A stretch of DNA of 64,000 bases from Tetradesmus obliquus. Its lineage: Eukaryota > Chlorophyta > Chlorophyceae > Sphaeropleales > Scenedesmaceae. The notes under the pieces are model-generated. The model worked only from the letters and a program-made list of their open reading frames with translations. It was not told the origin of the DNA and ran no database searches. Below, one piece after another: positions 22,007 through 34,187 of this stretch; positions within the stretch are counted from its first letter, which is position 1, and every line of letters begins with the position of its first letter. The stretch covers positions 3,587,501 to 3,651,500 of the forward strand of contig CP126204.1 in NCBI GenBank assembly GCA_030272155.1, read 5' to 3'. Both the position numbers and the translations under genes were made by a program.

Positions 22007-22039
<33 letters not shown>

Positions 22040-22642
22040 TGGTGCGCGATGATCGCATCTGCCAGCTCATCTACTGCTGCTTCCGGCACCATCCCTTCTA
22101 AATCCAGCGTGTTCGACTGCTGCTGCTCTACGCTCGCATACGTCTGCGCTGCCTGCTGCTGCTTCCGACCCTTGCTGCCTGCAGCAGCACTACTGCTGCC
22201 ATCCGCAGCTGCTGCCTGCTGCTGCAGCTGACCCTCTGCTACAGCACTGCTGCTGCTGCTGCTGCCTGCAGCGCCGCTTTGCAGCATGCTGTCCACACTG
22301 CTGAGCAGCTGCTGGTCCTCCTCTGCCTGTGCAGCATCATATCCTGCAAGGCCCTCCAATGCTCGCTCAGGCAGCTGCAGCTGCTCCCGTGAGAACACTT
22401 TGCTGCGGGGTACCTTGACGCCCTGCTGCCGCTTCATGCTGCCGTGCCCGACTGGCATGAACATAAATGGCACGTCGACAAAGACATGGTCGGCAGTCAC
22501 CTGCAGCAGCAGCAGCAGCAGCCAGCCAGGCAGCCACAGCAACTGAGTCAGCATGTGGAGCATGATGCAGTTCTGGATGCATGCACAAGACATCACACAG
22601 ACAGCAGCGGCATGTCGACCAGGACATGGTTGGCAGTCACCT

Positions 22643-22673
<31 letters not shown>

Positions 22674-23561
22674 GACAGGCACTCGCAGCAAGTGAGTCAG
22701 CATGTAAGGATGCAGCGCTGCATGCCTGCGCCTGTTTTCCCACAGGGATGCCTTTCTGTGGTGCTCTGGTTGCAGGTGCAGGTTGTATGCATAAGAATGC
22801 TTGTTACAGTTGTTACAGTGTCAAGCAAAGGCTCTGCTGCGTGTCATGACTTTGACAAGCTCTTCCAGCCGCATTGTGCTGCTTTCAACTTCAAGCTACA
22901 GCAGCAGCATACCACATGCACATGCACCCAGAAGCAGCAACAGTGCAAAGCATGTGTCCTGTCACTGCTCCACTGCTCATGTGCACGGCACTGTAAACTC
23001 CAGTAAACGCGCCATCAAGTGCACTGTCGAGTTCACACCTTGAGCACCTGCACCTTCATCAGATGATCCGCCTCCACAAAGCTGGGCACCCACATATAGT
23101 CATGAACGGCACTGTGAAGTTCACTAAAACTACCTGCAAGTTCACTGTGCGGTTCTCACCTTGAGCACCTGCACCAACATCAGCTGACCAGCCTCCACAA
23201 AGCTGGGCACCCACATATAGTCATGAACGGCACTGTGAAGTTCACTAAAACTACCTGCAGGTTCACTGTGCGGTTCTCACCTTGAGCACCTGCACCATCA
23301 TCAGCTGACCAGCCGTTACAAAGCTGGGCACCCACACATAGTCATGAGCAGCACTGTGAAGTTCACTAATTCTACCTGCAAGTTCAGTGCGTGGTTCTCA
23401 CCTTGAGCACTTGCACCATCATCAGCTGACCAGCCTCCACAAAACTGGGCACCCACACATATTCGCCAACCCTGAGGTCATCAAACACATCGTCATCACC
23501 AGCAGCAGCAGCAGCAGCAGCGCCAGCAGCAGCAGTGCTTGCAGCAGCAGTGCTTGCAGAC

Positions 23562-23594
<33 letters not shown>

Positions 23595-24129
23595 CTGGAG
23601 GCTTTGGAAGCGGGTGACTGGACCTTTGCTGCGTAGTGGCTGATGATGGCTTGCACATCTGAGAGCTCTGCCTGCTGCCGCCGCACAAGCTTTGCTGCTT
23701 GCTGCACCTGCAGGGGTTTGTTTTGTTGTGGATGCGGGGCAGCAGCGCAGATGCGTGTTGGTGAATTGAGGAGCTGATGCATTAAAGCGCAAGAGCGGTG
23801 ATGTGTCTGCATGCATGGGCTGCTGGAGGATGTGGCAACTCGGGATGCATGCACTGCAGGCTCAATGCTTATGCCAGCACATGCTGTGTATGATGTGTGC
23901 GGCATGTCGCCTGCTGCGTGCTGCATGGCTCGCAGTAATGCTGCTAGTACGCCTCATTTTTAGCACAAGCTCTGCTGCTGCTGCTGCTGCTGCTGCTGCC
24001 TGTGCATGTGTGTATGCCGCCTGTTGCCTGCTCAGCATTACAGAGTGAGGTGAAACTACAGCTCACCTCCAGCACGAGTTCCGCCTGCTCCTTGAGCACA
24101 GCCTTCTCCAGGCCTCGCAGCTTGTTCCT

Positions 24130-24213
<84 letters not shown>

Positions 24214-26501
24214 TCAGCAGCAGCAGCAGCAGTAGCAGCAGCGGCCAACGCGCGTTACAGCTGCTCATCAGCCACACAGCAACCAGTGATCTTCAAGCAC
24301 AGAGACACAGCAGCACAACAAGCATGCAAGCGCCCCCTTCCAAGCACAACATATGAATACTCGGCAAGATGTACCCAACAAAGCCCAGACAAACTCCAAC
24401 TAGGATGTTGGCTGAAGCCCACCTGCGTATGAGCAGGCTGCGGATCTTGTCTCGTATGCTGTCTGCCTCTGCCTCCTGCTGCTGCCTGGCTGCCTCCATG
24501 GCCGCCACCTTGGCGCGTGCCTCAGCCAGCTGGCCCTCCACACTGGCAGCAACCTGTTACATTTGACATTTGAATTTAAATGAAACAGTCGACAGCAGCA
24601 CATGCCAAACTGCGGCGTGGCGCTAGGATACAGAGCAGGCAGCAGGATGAACAGAAGAGGGAAGTGCGGCCTATGCCTATGCAGTGCATGCCAACAGCAA
24701 CAGACAGGTGAACCCAGGAACAACAGCAGCCGGGAACGCTGGCTGCCTCCATGGCCGCCACCTTGGCGTGTGCCTCAGCCAGTTGGCCCTCCACACTGGC
24801 GGCAACCTGTTACATTTTACATTCAGATTCAAAGTTTATTAGATGATTGCAGCATCAACAGCATGGTTACTTTTTGCCCCAAGCCGAGGAGGCAGTCAGA
24901 TACACAGCAGAGGCAGGCGTGGCCCATGCCCATGCGAACGCTGGCCCATCTCTGCCAGCCCCAACAACAACCTGATCACAGAAACTGAACCGCACCTGCT
25001 CCATGCGCCCCTGCTGTGCCTACTGCTGAATCAGCTGCCCCCAACCCCAGCTCACCCAAAACCCCGAACCCAAATTCCAGAATTGAAACCCACCTGCTCC
25101 ATGCGCCCCTGCTGTTCTTCCCGCTGCCCCAGCTCTGCACGCGCGATGATGCGCGCTGCAGCCAGCACGCGAGGGTCAAACCCTGAAGCCTGCGCAATGT
25201 CGTTCATCTCAACCCCCACAACCCCAACAGAACGCCCCCATGCGGCTGCCGCTGTTCATCACAGCACACGCGCATGCGCTTGCCACAGCACATGCACAGA
25301 TCGCCCGCCACCCGCCACCCGCCACCTAGCACCCCATTCACCTGCTCCATGCGCCCCTGCTTTTCTTCCCGCTGCCCCAGCTCTGCGCGCGCGATGATGC
25401 GCGCTGCAGCCAGCACACGCGGGTCAAACCCTAAAGCCTGCGCGATGTCCAGCGCGTTGCTGCTGCCGGCACAGCCCCACTGCAGCTTGTAGGTGGGGCG
25501 CAGCGTCACCGTGTTGAATTCCATGGACACGTTGACGTACCTGTAAGGGATGTTTGCGGGAACAATTGCAGGGAAGTATGCAGGAAGGTTGCGGGGACAC
25601 ATGCAGGCTGCATTTGCAAGACGAGTGAGCCAAACGGAGACAAAGAAACCAAGCAGAGCAGAGCAGACAGGAGTAAGATGAAGTGGTGCAGGTGTTGCGC
25701 AGCCCCACTGCAGCTTGTAGGTGGGGCGCAGCGTCACCGTGTTGAATTCCATGGACACGTTGACGTACCTGTAAGGGATGTTTGCGGGAACAATCGCAGG
25801 GAAGTATGCAGGAAGGTTGCGGGGACACATGCAGGCCGCATTTGCAAGACGAGTGAGCCTACCACAGAAACCAAACAAAGCAAGCAGAGCAAAGCAGACA
25901 GGAGTAAGGCAAAAATGTGCGGGCAGGTGCTGCGCAGCCCCATTGCAGCTTGTAGGTGGGGCGCAGCGTCACCGTGCTGAACTCCATGGACACGTTGACG
26001 TACCTGCAGGAGACGTTTGCAGGAAAGTTTGCAGGAAGTTTGCAAGAGAGCTTGCAGGAAAGTTGTGCAGGGCAACACGTCACCAAGGTAGTTTGCGTTG
26101 CAAGCACAGCAGAAGGAGTGCCGGGAAGCTGAACAGCTGCTGCTGCGGTGTGCGCAGCAACGTGCACGCAGCTGAACGCACACGGCTGTTGCTGGCTGCA
26201 CCTGCTGTCCTCATCTGCTGCCGCCTTGAGCTCCGCATGGTGCGAGGTGGCAAGAGTGAGCCGCGCTGTTCCTGCAAGCCGGTCCAGCACAGCACGCGCC
26301 AGTGCAGCTCCTTCCTGAGGGTCTGTTCCGCTGCCCACTTCATCTAGCAGCACCAGACTGCCCGCACCAGCGCCAGCTAGCAGCAGCTTCAGCCGCGCAA
26401 TGTGCCCACTGAAGGTTGACAGGTTCTGCTGCAAGCTCTGCGCGTCACCAATGTCTGCAAGCACCTGGTCAAACCACAACAGCTGCGGTTGACTTGTGTT
26501 G

Positions 26502-26554
<53 letters not shown>

Positions 26555-26952
26555 TGCTGCTGCTGCAGCAGCTAGTTCCTGCAAGTCTACTGGTACAAAC
26601 AGCCCAGCCTTTGCCATAAGTGCCATGAGCCCAGCTGTTTTGAGGGTCACTGTTTTGCCGCCTGTGTTGGGTCCTGTTATTGCCACAACCCTGACATCCC
26701 CAGGCACCCGGAGGTCCAGCGGTTTAGGCATTGGGCGCGAACCCTGAACCCCGTCGCTGCCATTGAGCTGCGCATCTGCTTCATCATCATCACTGCTGCT
26801 GCTGCCACTGCTGCTGCCTGCTACTGATGCCCAGAGGGGTGGCGGTACAAAGTCGGCCTCAAAAGAGGCATCATCGATTGAAACAGGCCGCGGCAGCGGC
26901 GGCAGCGCCCCTTGTATCAGCAAGGGGTGTCGGGCACCTGGCATGTGCATAG

Positions 26953-27002
<50 letters not shown>

Positions 27003-29043
27003 GTGAACGCTGGCCGCACGGCACCCAGCCATGATGCGTGCTTGGCGCGCGCTGCTACGATGTCCAGCGCTGTTACAGTACCTAGCAGCTCCTGCAAGCA
27101 GCAATCCAAAACCAACCGCAAATGCTGAGTCAGCTATCACGAGCCACAGGGCATACAGCTCTCAGTTACTGCCGAACAGTGTGATTACAGGCGAGCCCTG
27201 CATTTTTGTGTATGCCGCTGAGCGCCGCCGCAGCAAGACAAGCAGCCCGGCGCCTCATCAGCAGTGCTGCAACATGAGCCACCAGCAGCTGACTTGAACC
27301 TGACAGCACAGCAATCTCCTCCCGCTGCTGCTGCTGCTGCCGCTGCTGAGCACCACACTTTGCAGCCTGCATCTATAACACTATGCCATGCAATCCTTAC
27401 CTGCAATGCTGCCACACGTGCGACAAGCAGCTGACTAAGTCCTGCAAGCACAGCCAGTTCCTGCTGCTCCTGCTGCTCCGCCAGCAGCGCCTCTCTGTTG
27501 TTCAGCTCCAGCACCTGGGGCGGCTCCATGTACAGCGTGGCACCTGGTCAAAGTCAACACAAGCGGTCAAACATGCGGTCAAACATGCGGTCAATACGTA
27601 AGTGACTGGAGGATGGTGCATCTCGACTGTCTGCTGCTCAGCCAGCAGCGTCTCCCGGTTGTCCAGTTCAAGCACCTGCGGCGGCTCCATGTACAGCGTG
27701 GCACCTGGTCAAACATGCGGTCAAACATGCGGTCAAACATCTGCTCAAAAATGCGACCAAACATGCATATACAAATTTAGTCGCACGTAAGCAATGTGAT
27801 GCACCCGCCCTGTGGCACAATCTGGTGTACATAAAAGCACATCAGTCAGTCTACGCTGGCACCGTGTGCTGAGTCAACCGTCATGTGAGCTGTGGAATCG
27901 CAGCAGGTGCACTGAGATACATAGACGTGCAAGGCACAAGGACCATGCGTGAGGTTAGCCCAATGCAACTCAGCACCAGCTCAAAATCCCTGCTCACCAG
28001 TCTGTGATGCTCCCAGCCGCACAGCGCCCTTGCCTACGGCTGCCCTCTGGCTGCTGCGCACCGCAACACAGTACCTGCAGCAGCAGCGGCCGTAGCAGCA
28101 GCAATAGCAGCACGATGTCAGCACGTGCAGTGAAAGCTGGCTGTGATCAGCAGACCTCAGGTTCACTGCTGATGCCTGAATTGCTGCTTACAGTAATGCT
28201 GAAGTCTGCGATACTGCTGGTGCCCACGTTACTGCTGGCGCCTTGAGTACCACAGCGCAGCTACAGTACTGCTGATGCCTGCAGCAATGCAGCAGCAGCA
28301 GCAGCAGCAGCAGCCTCTCACCTGCCACGCATCAGCAGACGCTTCTGCCCCTCTGCAGCGCCCTGCGTGCACAGCTACATGATTGCTTAGCTGCTGCTGA
28401 TGCCTAACAAACCAGCATGGCAGCAGCAGCAGCCTCTCACCTGCCACGCATCAGCAGGGGTTCCCGCCCTTCCGCAGCCCCTTGCGTGTACAGCCGCACA
28501 GCTGCTGCCAACGTCTAATACTACAGCATGGCAGCAGCAGCAGCCTCTCACCTGCCACGCATCAGAAGAGGCTCCCGTCCTTCCGCAGCGCCCTGCGTGT
28601 ACAGCTGCCGTGCGATGCCTGTCACGATTGACCGCGCCTCCTCCCTGTTGGCTTGCCGCGCCGCCCGCACTGCTGCAAGCTCCGGTGAAGCCTCTGACAG
28701 CACCGCACCATCACTGCACAAAACGAGAAAGATGAGAATGATGAGAGTGTTGGAGTGAGGCACCAATTTACATACCAGGTAAACCCCTACGTAACGCTAC
28801 TGTCGAGACATGCTGCTGTGGCAGAACAACTGCTGACGGACACCAGCAGCTGTGAGTGAGCTGCCTCTGCTGATTGGGCTGGGTGCCTCAGGGAAACTCT
28901 GCAGCTCCATGATGTGCACAGCAATGTTCACGCAAAACACTGGGCCAGCTGCTTACCTGATGCATGAGCGTATGGCACGCAGTGTTGCCAGCTCCCGCTG
29001 CTGAATGCCAGCTGCTAGATCAGCCAAGCACGGCCACTTGTAC

Positions 29044-29075
<32 letters not shown>

Positions 29076-30362
29076 CTGTTTGCTCTGCCTGCGAGCCTGC
29101 TGCTGTGCAGCCTGCAGCTGCTGTTGGTGTTCACTGTGCTGTCCCGCATCTGCTGCTGCTGCTGTTGCTGCCGGTACACACACTATCTGATGCAGCTGGA
29201 AGGCTGCCTCCATGCTTGCTGCCACTCCCTCAAGCTGCCTTGGGTTGAGCACTCCCCCGCCAGCTGCTGCTGCTAGGGCTGGCCGCAGGTCAAACACACC
29301 TGCAGCGGCAGGCAGACGCAGCACATATGCGATGTGTGCCGTGCTTGTAGCATTAGAAAGCGCTGCAGTGGGTGTTGCTTGCGATGATGGATGCACAAGC
29401 AGTGAAGAGTCTGCATTGCCAGACAGCTGCTGTTTTGCTTGAAGCCAGAATCCGGCGCATTTTCGGCAGACTAGAACATGCAGTTCATTTGTTCGGCGTC
29501 TTGATTCACAAAGACACAGAATCAGATAGTCTTCCAGCTGCTGCGCACCTGCCACCTCCAGCTGCGCATCTGCTGCCTCCTGCGTCTGCTGCAGCAGCAG
29601 CTCCGAGTGCTGCCTGCTGCTGCCAATCGGCAGGCGCCCTGCCAGCAGCAGCTCAGCAGCCATGGAGGTGCCACAGAAGGCAGCCACCTGGCAGCAGCAG
29701 CAGCAGCAGCAGCAACACAACAGATGTAACCTTGAAAACTAGTGGGCAAGGCTGCAACGCAAGCTGGTTGAGCATGCACATGCACAACACATGAACACAC
29801 AGCTTCTGTGCAGTGCAGACACAGGACAACAGAGGCAAAAACATGCAGGTGTGACAGCATGTCACAGGCAGCAGCACACTTGCGCTGAGTTTCACTACAT
29901 CTTAGTGAGTAATGGTGATGTGTGGCAGATGCGCAGCAGTCAGTGAGGTGTATGCCTTACCTGCCGACACACAGCTGGCCACTCCAGCAGCTCTAGAGAC
30001 TGCCGCTGTGCTTCTGCTGCTGCTGCTGCATCAGGCGTGTGCGCATGTGCAGCTGCTGGTGCTGATGTTGCTTCTGCTGCTGATGTGTATGCGCCTGCTG
30101 TTGGTGCTGCTGCTGCACCTGCTTTTCCTGCAAGCAATCGCCGTCTTGGGAGATGCCTGCATTGCTGAACTTCACTGCTGCTGGAAGGCCTGGCTGCAAG
30201 TGAATTGCAGCAAAGTTTTGAGGACGTCTCATAGGTATGACACCTAGAGCTGTGTTGGTGCTGTCTCGAGCTCAGCAAAATGCTCGTGCTGCTGCTGTGC
30301 CCAGAGCCACACAGCCAACCCCGCTGCTGCTGCCTCAGGCTGCTGCATGCAGGCAGCTGCAT
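21799..30362 (-). CDS. MUTS2: MutS2-type DNA-binding ATPase with Smr domain, probably organellar
   Basis: MutS2 proteins bind branched DNA or stalled ribosomes and hydrolyse ATP; algal and plant forms are usually organelle-targeted. Exons (minus): 30362-29961, 29687-29549, 29299-28957, 28713-28552, 28074-27998, 27543-27401, 27091-26202, 25540-25342, 24553-24423, 24127-24067, 23707-23402, 22500-21799; 3555 nt, 1184 aa, every junction in phase. The first exon is Ser/Arg-rich like a transit peptide. Then come LELLEWPAVCRQ, GVLNPRQLEGVAASMEAA, SEASPELAAVRA, GATLYMEPPQVLELNNREA, Walker A GPNTGGKT and Walker B VLLDEVGSGTDPQEG. These are followed by TSHHAELK, FNTVTLRPTYKLQWG, a helical region, a KOW-like VGEYVWVPSF segment and a C-terminal Smr domain with HGVGTG. 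The Smr LDxH motif reads LDLE. Poly-Ser/Ala/Gln insertions enlarge it relative to bacterial MutS2 (about 780 aa). Introns hold many partial exon copies. Confidence 0.93.
22600..22680 (-). pseudogene. Upstream partial copy of MutS2 last-exon start
   Basis: The minus strand shows a (CTG)n tract, CAG acceptor, then VTANHVLVDMPLLSV and a stop. It resembles VTADHVFVDVPFMFM of the real exon starting at 22500. The acceptor and CTG tract were copied together with the exon start. Confidence 0.75.
23033..23490 (-). repeat. 121-bp tandem repeat: MutS2 exon 11 end plus donor, four copies
   Basis: The block ttgagcacctgcacc starts at 23040, 23161, 23282 and 23403, an exact 121-bp period. The 23403 copy is the real 3' end of exon 11 (YVWVPSFVEAGQLMMVQVLK|GTGAGA). 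The three others lie downstream in the intron, each with a donor-like GTGAGA or GTGTGA and a few residue changes. Confidence 0.9.
24131..24232. repeat. Long CAG tract (sense CTG) before MutS2 exon 10
   Basis: About 26 uninterrupted CAG units, then a short break and further units. In the gene's sense direction it is CTG running directly into the acceptor CAG at 24130-24128 of the 61-nt exon NKLRGLEKAVLKEQAELVLE. Confidence 0.95.
24735..24812 (-). pseudogene. Upstream partial copy of MutS2 exon 9
   Basis: The minus strand reads acceptor AACAG, VAASVEGQLAEAHAKVAAME, then diverges. The real exon (24553-24423) begins VAASVEGQLAEARAKVAAME. Confidence 0.8.
24980..25215 (-). pseudogene. Downstream partial copies of MutS2 exon 8 end
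   Basis: A copy at about 25200-25092 reads DPRVLAAARIIARAELGQRE then a donor; a shorter remnant (QQGRMEQ plus donor) lies near 25015-24990. Both follow the real exon end at 25342. Confidence 0.8.
25690..26010 (-). pseudogene. Two upstream copies of MutS2 exon 8 start
   Basis: Copies at about 26004-25928 and 25770-25693 read (CAG acceptor) YVNVSMEFSTVTLRPTYKLQ and YVNVSMEFNTVTLRPTYKLQ, then WGCA before diverging. The period is about 234 bp. Only the third, at 25540-25342, continues through SSNALDIAQALGFDPRVLAA. Confidence 0.85.
27280..27720 (-). pseudogene. Partial copies flanking MutS2 exon 6
   Basis: Upstream copy 27704-27600 has acceptor plus ATLYMEPPQVLELDNRETLL. A downstream degenerate copy near 27345-27270 reads EEIAVLSGSSQLLVAHVAAL. 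The real exon 27543-27401 reads ATLYMEPPQVLELNNREALL ... ELAVLAGLSQLLVARVAALQ. Confidence 0.8.
28290..28500 (-). pseudogene. Two downstream copies of MutS2 exon 4 end
   Basis: Sequences at about 28480-28430 and 28370-28310 repeat the exon end (VYTQGAAEGRE-like) with the donor context GGCAGGTGAGAGGCTG. The real donor is at 28552|28551. Spacing is about 115-120 bp, and each copy carries a CAG tract just after the donor. Confidence 0.75.
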
Positions 30363-31404
30363 TGCTGCCAGCGGCTACAGGAACAACTATGATGCAAATT
30401 GTTCCACTTCAAAGGGAACACATGTTTCACTGGCGATGCACTTCTGCAACACTGCACTACAATGTGGGTACGTAGGGAGCACTAATGGTCTCTGTACGTG
30501 CCTCTCGTGTACCGATGCACTACCAAAGCAAGAGAACGAGCGTTACTATCAATCATATTGACCTGCGGAGTTGTTATACCTCAGCGGTGGTCGTGGGTCC
30601 TGGGACTCAACGTTGTCAGGCCACCTGTCATTTGAATTAGGAGCATATGGGCTGACGGTGGGCGCAACAATGGAGCAGCTTGAAGTGCGATGACAGCTAA
30701 AGGAAGCGCATTCGGTGATAAGTTTCCGCAGCGACGGCACTTGGCCAGCAACAGAAGGCACCAGGACGAACCCGCCAGCAAATATGGTCTACAGCTCGAA
30801 GCATGATTTTAGGTGCATTTGATACCTTTTATGAGTATTGTTAGCTATGACTGCAGTGCTGGAGCAGCAGCCGAATGCGCAGGTAATAAAGCACTTCTTG
30901 AGTTCGCCCAGCAGTTTGCCCTGCACGCTTCTGTCTTGATGCCAAACAATAACTGAAGCTACAACAATGCATTTCGAGCTCAGTTAGCTGCCGGTTCGGC
31001 CAAGGATCGGCTTGTGCTGCAGCAGCTGTCCTGTGTGCAGTGCACCTGCTTTTTACCAGCCCTTCCTTGACGGCCGCGCACGGCATCGGAATCACGTTTG
31101 AAAACTTACATGTTCAACCTAATTGTGAACGCAGGGCTGCGCCACAGGCAGTCATAAAGCCAGAAGCAGTGGCAGGGCACTGCAGGACATCTGTGCCAAG
31201 CCCCTGCACCTCATCAAGCGCTCACTATCTTTTCGCAGCAGCAACAGCAACAGTAGCAGCAACACGCACAACAATAATCAGCGTGGCTCTGAACAGCAAA
31301 GCAGGCCTGTAGCAGCTGACACTGCAGCAGACGAGGCGGGTGTCGCGTGCTGCACTGGCGCCATCAACGGCAGCAGCACCAGCAGCGGCAGCGCAGCAGG
31401 GCAC
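30363..31404. promoter_or_regulatory. Shared divergent interval between MutS2 and SPY-like genes
   Basis: About 1 kb between the MutS2 start (minus) and the SPY-like start (plus). No exon recognised. It should hold both promoters and 5' UTRs (inference). No convincing core element can be named from reading alone. Confidence 0.45.
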
Positions 31405-32381
31405 ATGCAGGCTCACAGCCACATTAGCCAGCAGCAGCCACACCAACAGCATCATGCACAGCCGCATGTACACCAGCAGCACCAGCAGCAGACACAGCCT
31501 GTGTGGCCACCTTTGCCTGCCCCAGTAGCGCCAACCACTGGTGCCGCGGCTGCACCCCAACCCCCAGGAGCAGCAGCAGCAGCAGACCCAGCAGCAGCAG
31601 CAGCAGCAGTAGCAGCGCCTGACCCAGCAGCAGCATCTGGGCCACCGTCTGCAGCAGAGCTGGGTCCGCTGCGCTGCAGGCGGCTAGCAGAGGTGCTGCT
31701 GCGGTGTGGCAAGCCCGGGGATGCAGCCAGCTGGGCTGATGAAGCACTGCAGGAGAGCCCTTGGGATATCGAGCTGCTGCTGCTGCGCGGCAAGTGCCTG
31801 GAGGCTGCAGGAAACGTGCCAGGTGGGCGGCATGTGGCGTGCTGCGTCAGGCCAAAGGCTCATGTTAGGAGGCACGGAAAAGCCACTGCCAACAGTGTGT
31901 CAGCGTGTCCTGCAAGCAGTTCAGTTGCAGGGTGTTACAGCGCGTGCATGATTGCTTGCATGTGCGCTTGGCACGCTGCAGATCCAGCTCCGCCCTCATT
32001 TATTGGGATGTCCAGCGTGTCGATTTGGCATCGGTGATTGATGCCGTTCTCCAACAGGCCTTGCTTGCATCCTGCCATGTGCTGCTCTGCCAGTGACATT
32101 TATCAGCTACGTGTGGGTGCTGTTCAGTGTGTCTGCAATGCATCCTTGTCTGATGTTGCATGGTGTATGCCTCTGTCTCCTCCCGTTTTATGCTGTCGCC
32201 AGGTGCCTTTACAAGCTACATGTCAGCACTGTCAGTGCAGCGCACACACCTGCCGACACTGATGGCGCTTGCAAACCTGTACAAAGTAAAAGGCATGCTA
32301 GATGAAGCCAGGTCAGCACTGGAGACTGCACTGGCAGCAGCAGAGGCCAGCAGCGGCAGCAGCAGCAGCAGCGGAGATGCC

Positions 32382-32416
<35 letters not shown>

Positions 32417-33589
32417 TGCAGCGGATGAGAGCCTTGATCGCTCAGAGAGTTCAGAAGGGACAATCATGGCAGACGACAATGACGATGAGCAGACTGCAGG
32501 AGCAGCGGCAGCAGCAGTGGCGGCAGGCCTGCAGGCGCAGCAGCAGCAGCAGGAGCAGCAGCAGCAGCAGCAAGGCGGCAGTAGCAGAGAGGGCAGCGTG
32601 CATTGCAGTAGCGACGGCAGCACCAGCAGCCGCAACCCAGCGGCAGCAGCAGCAGCAGATGGCAGCAGTGCTGACGCTGCAGCTGCCGGCAGCGCAGAAG
32701 CTGCAGCAACAGCAGCAGTTGCTGCTGCTTTAGACCGCAGATGCTCAGCTGCAGATGCTGCTGGTGCTGCAGCAGCAGCTGGCATCACAGCTGCTTCAGT
32801 GAAGGAGGCGCTGGCAGTGGTGCTCACAGATCTGGGCACACGGGCTAAGAGCGCAGGTGAGCCAGGTTGTGCTACGCTCACAGGTCACGCTATAGACAGC
32901 AGTTCTCTGTATGCAATTTTGCATGCAGAACCTGGTGACGTGCAGCTTCTCTTTTGTTGTCTGGTACCAGCTGACAGCCTGCTGCTGTCAAACTGTGAGC
33001 GTTGATCTGGCCCAACCTAATTTCTTGATAACTCACCATGCAGGCCGGTTGAAGGAGTGCGAGTCGCTGTACCGTCAGGCGCTAGCGGCCTGCCCCGCCT
33101 ACCCCAGTGTGCACTACAACCTAGGCGTGCTGGCCAGTGAGGGGCGGTGCTGGGGTGAGGCGCTACAGCACTATCAACAGACGCTGGCGCTGGCGCCACA
33201 CCACGCACAGGTCAGTTTGTAGAGCTGCAAGCGATATTGTTGTGTTGTGCATTATGTGTGCTGGCCAGTGAGGGGCGGCGCTGGGGCGAGGCGCTGCAAC
33301 ATCATCAACAGACGCTGGCGCTGGCGCCACACCACGCGCAGGTGAGTTTGTAGTGTTGCAAGCGATGTTGGTATGTTGTGGTTGATCGTGCTGGCCAGTG
33401 AGGGGCGGCGCTGGGGTGACGCGCTGCAGCATTATCAACCGACGCTGGCACTGGCGCCGTACCATGCACAGGTGAGTGGGTCTGAAGCTCGCTTGATGTG
33501 CGCATGGTATTTGCATGAAATGTGCAAGTTGCCGTTTGCCGTCTGGACCTTAGCACCCAAGGTAACCAGCATTGTTTGTGTGTGCTGCT

Positions 33590-33664
<75 letters not shown>

Positions 33665-33967
33665 AGGCGCTGTGCAACTCTGGTGTGGTGTTCCGGGAGC
33701 TGGAGCGACTCGAGGAGGCGGTGGCGGCATATGAGGCGGCACTGTCGGTAAGTGGGTTTTGTGTGTGATAAGAGGTAGCCCAGCCGCACATGGTCTGCTT
33801 GTAGCAAAAAAACTTCAGTTCAAGGAGGCAGTGGCAGCATACGAGGCAGCACTGCCAGTGAGTGCGTGTCTCCGGACCGCAGTAGCAAAATGCTCTGCAG
33901 TGCGTGCGGGAGCCCTCGCAGCAGACCCTGCACCCCACTTCGTGCACCAACCTGGCTGCCGCTAATA

Positions 33968-34052
<85 letters not shown>

Positions 34053-34118
34053 GGATTCTTCACCACTGGTTGTTCACGCAGGTGGCGCCCAACTACCTCA
34101 TCGCGTGCACTAATCTCG

Positions 34119-34187
<69 letters not shown>

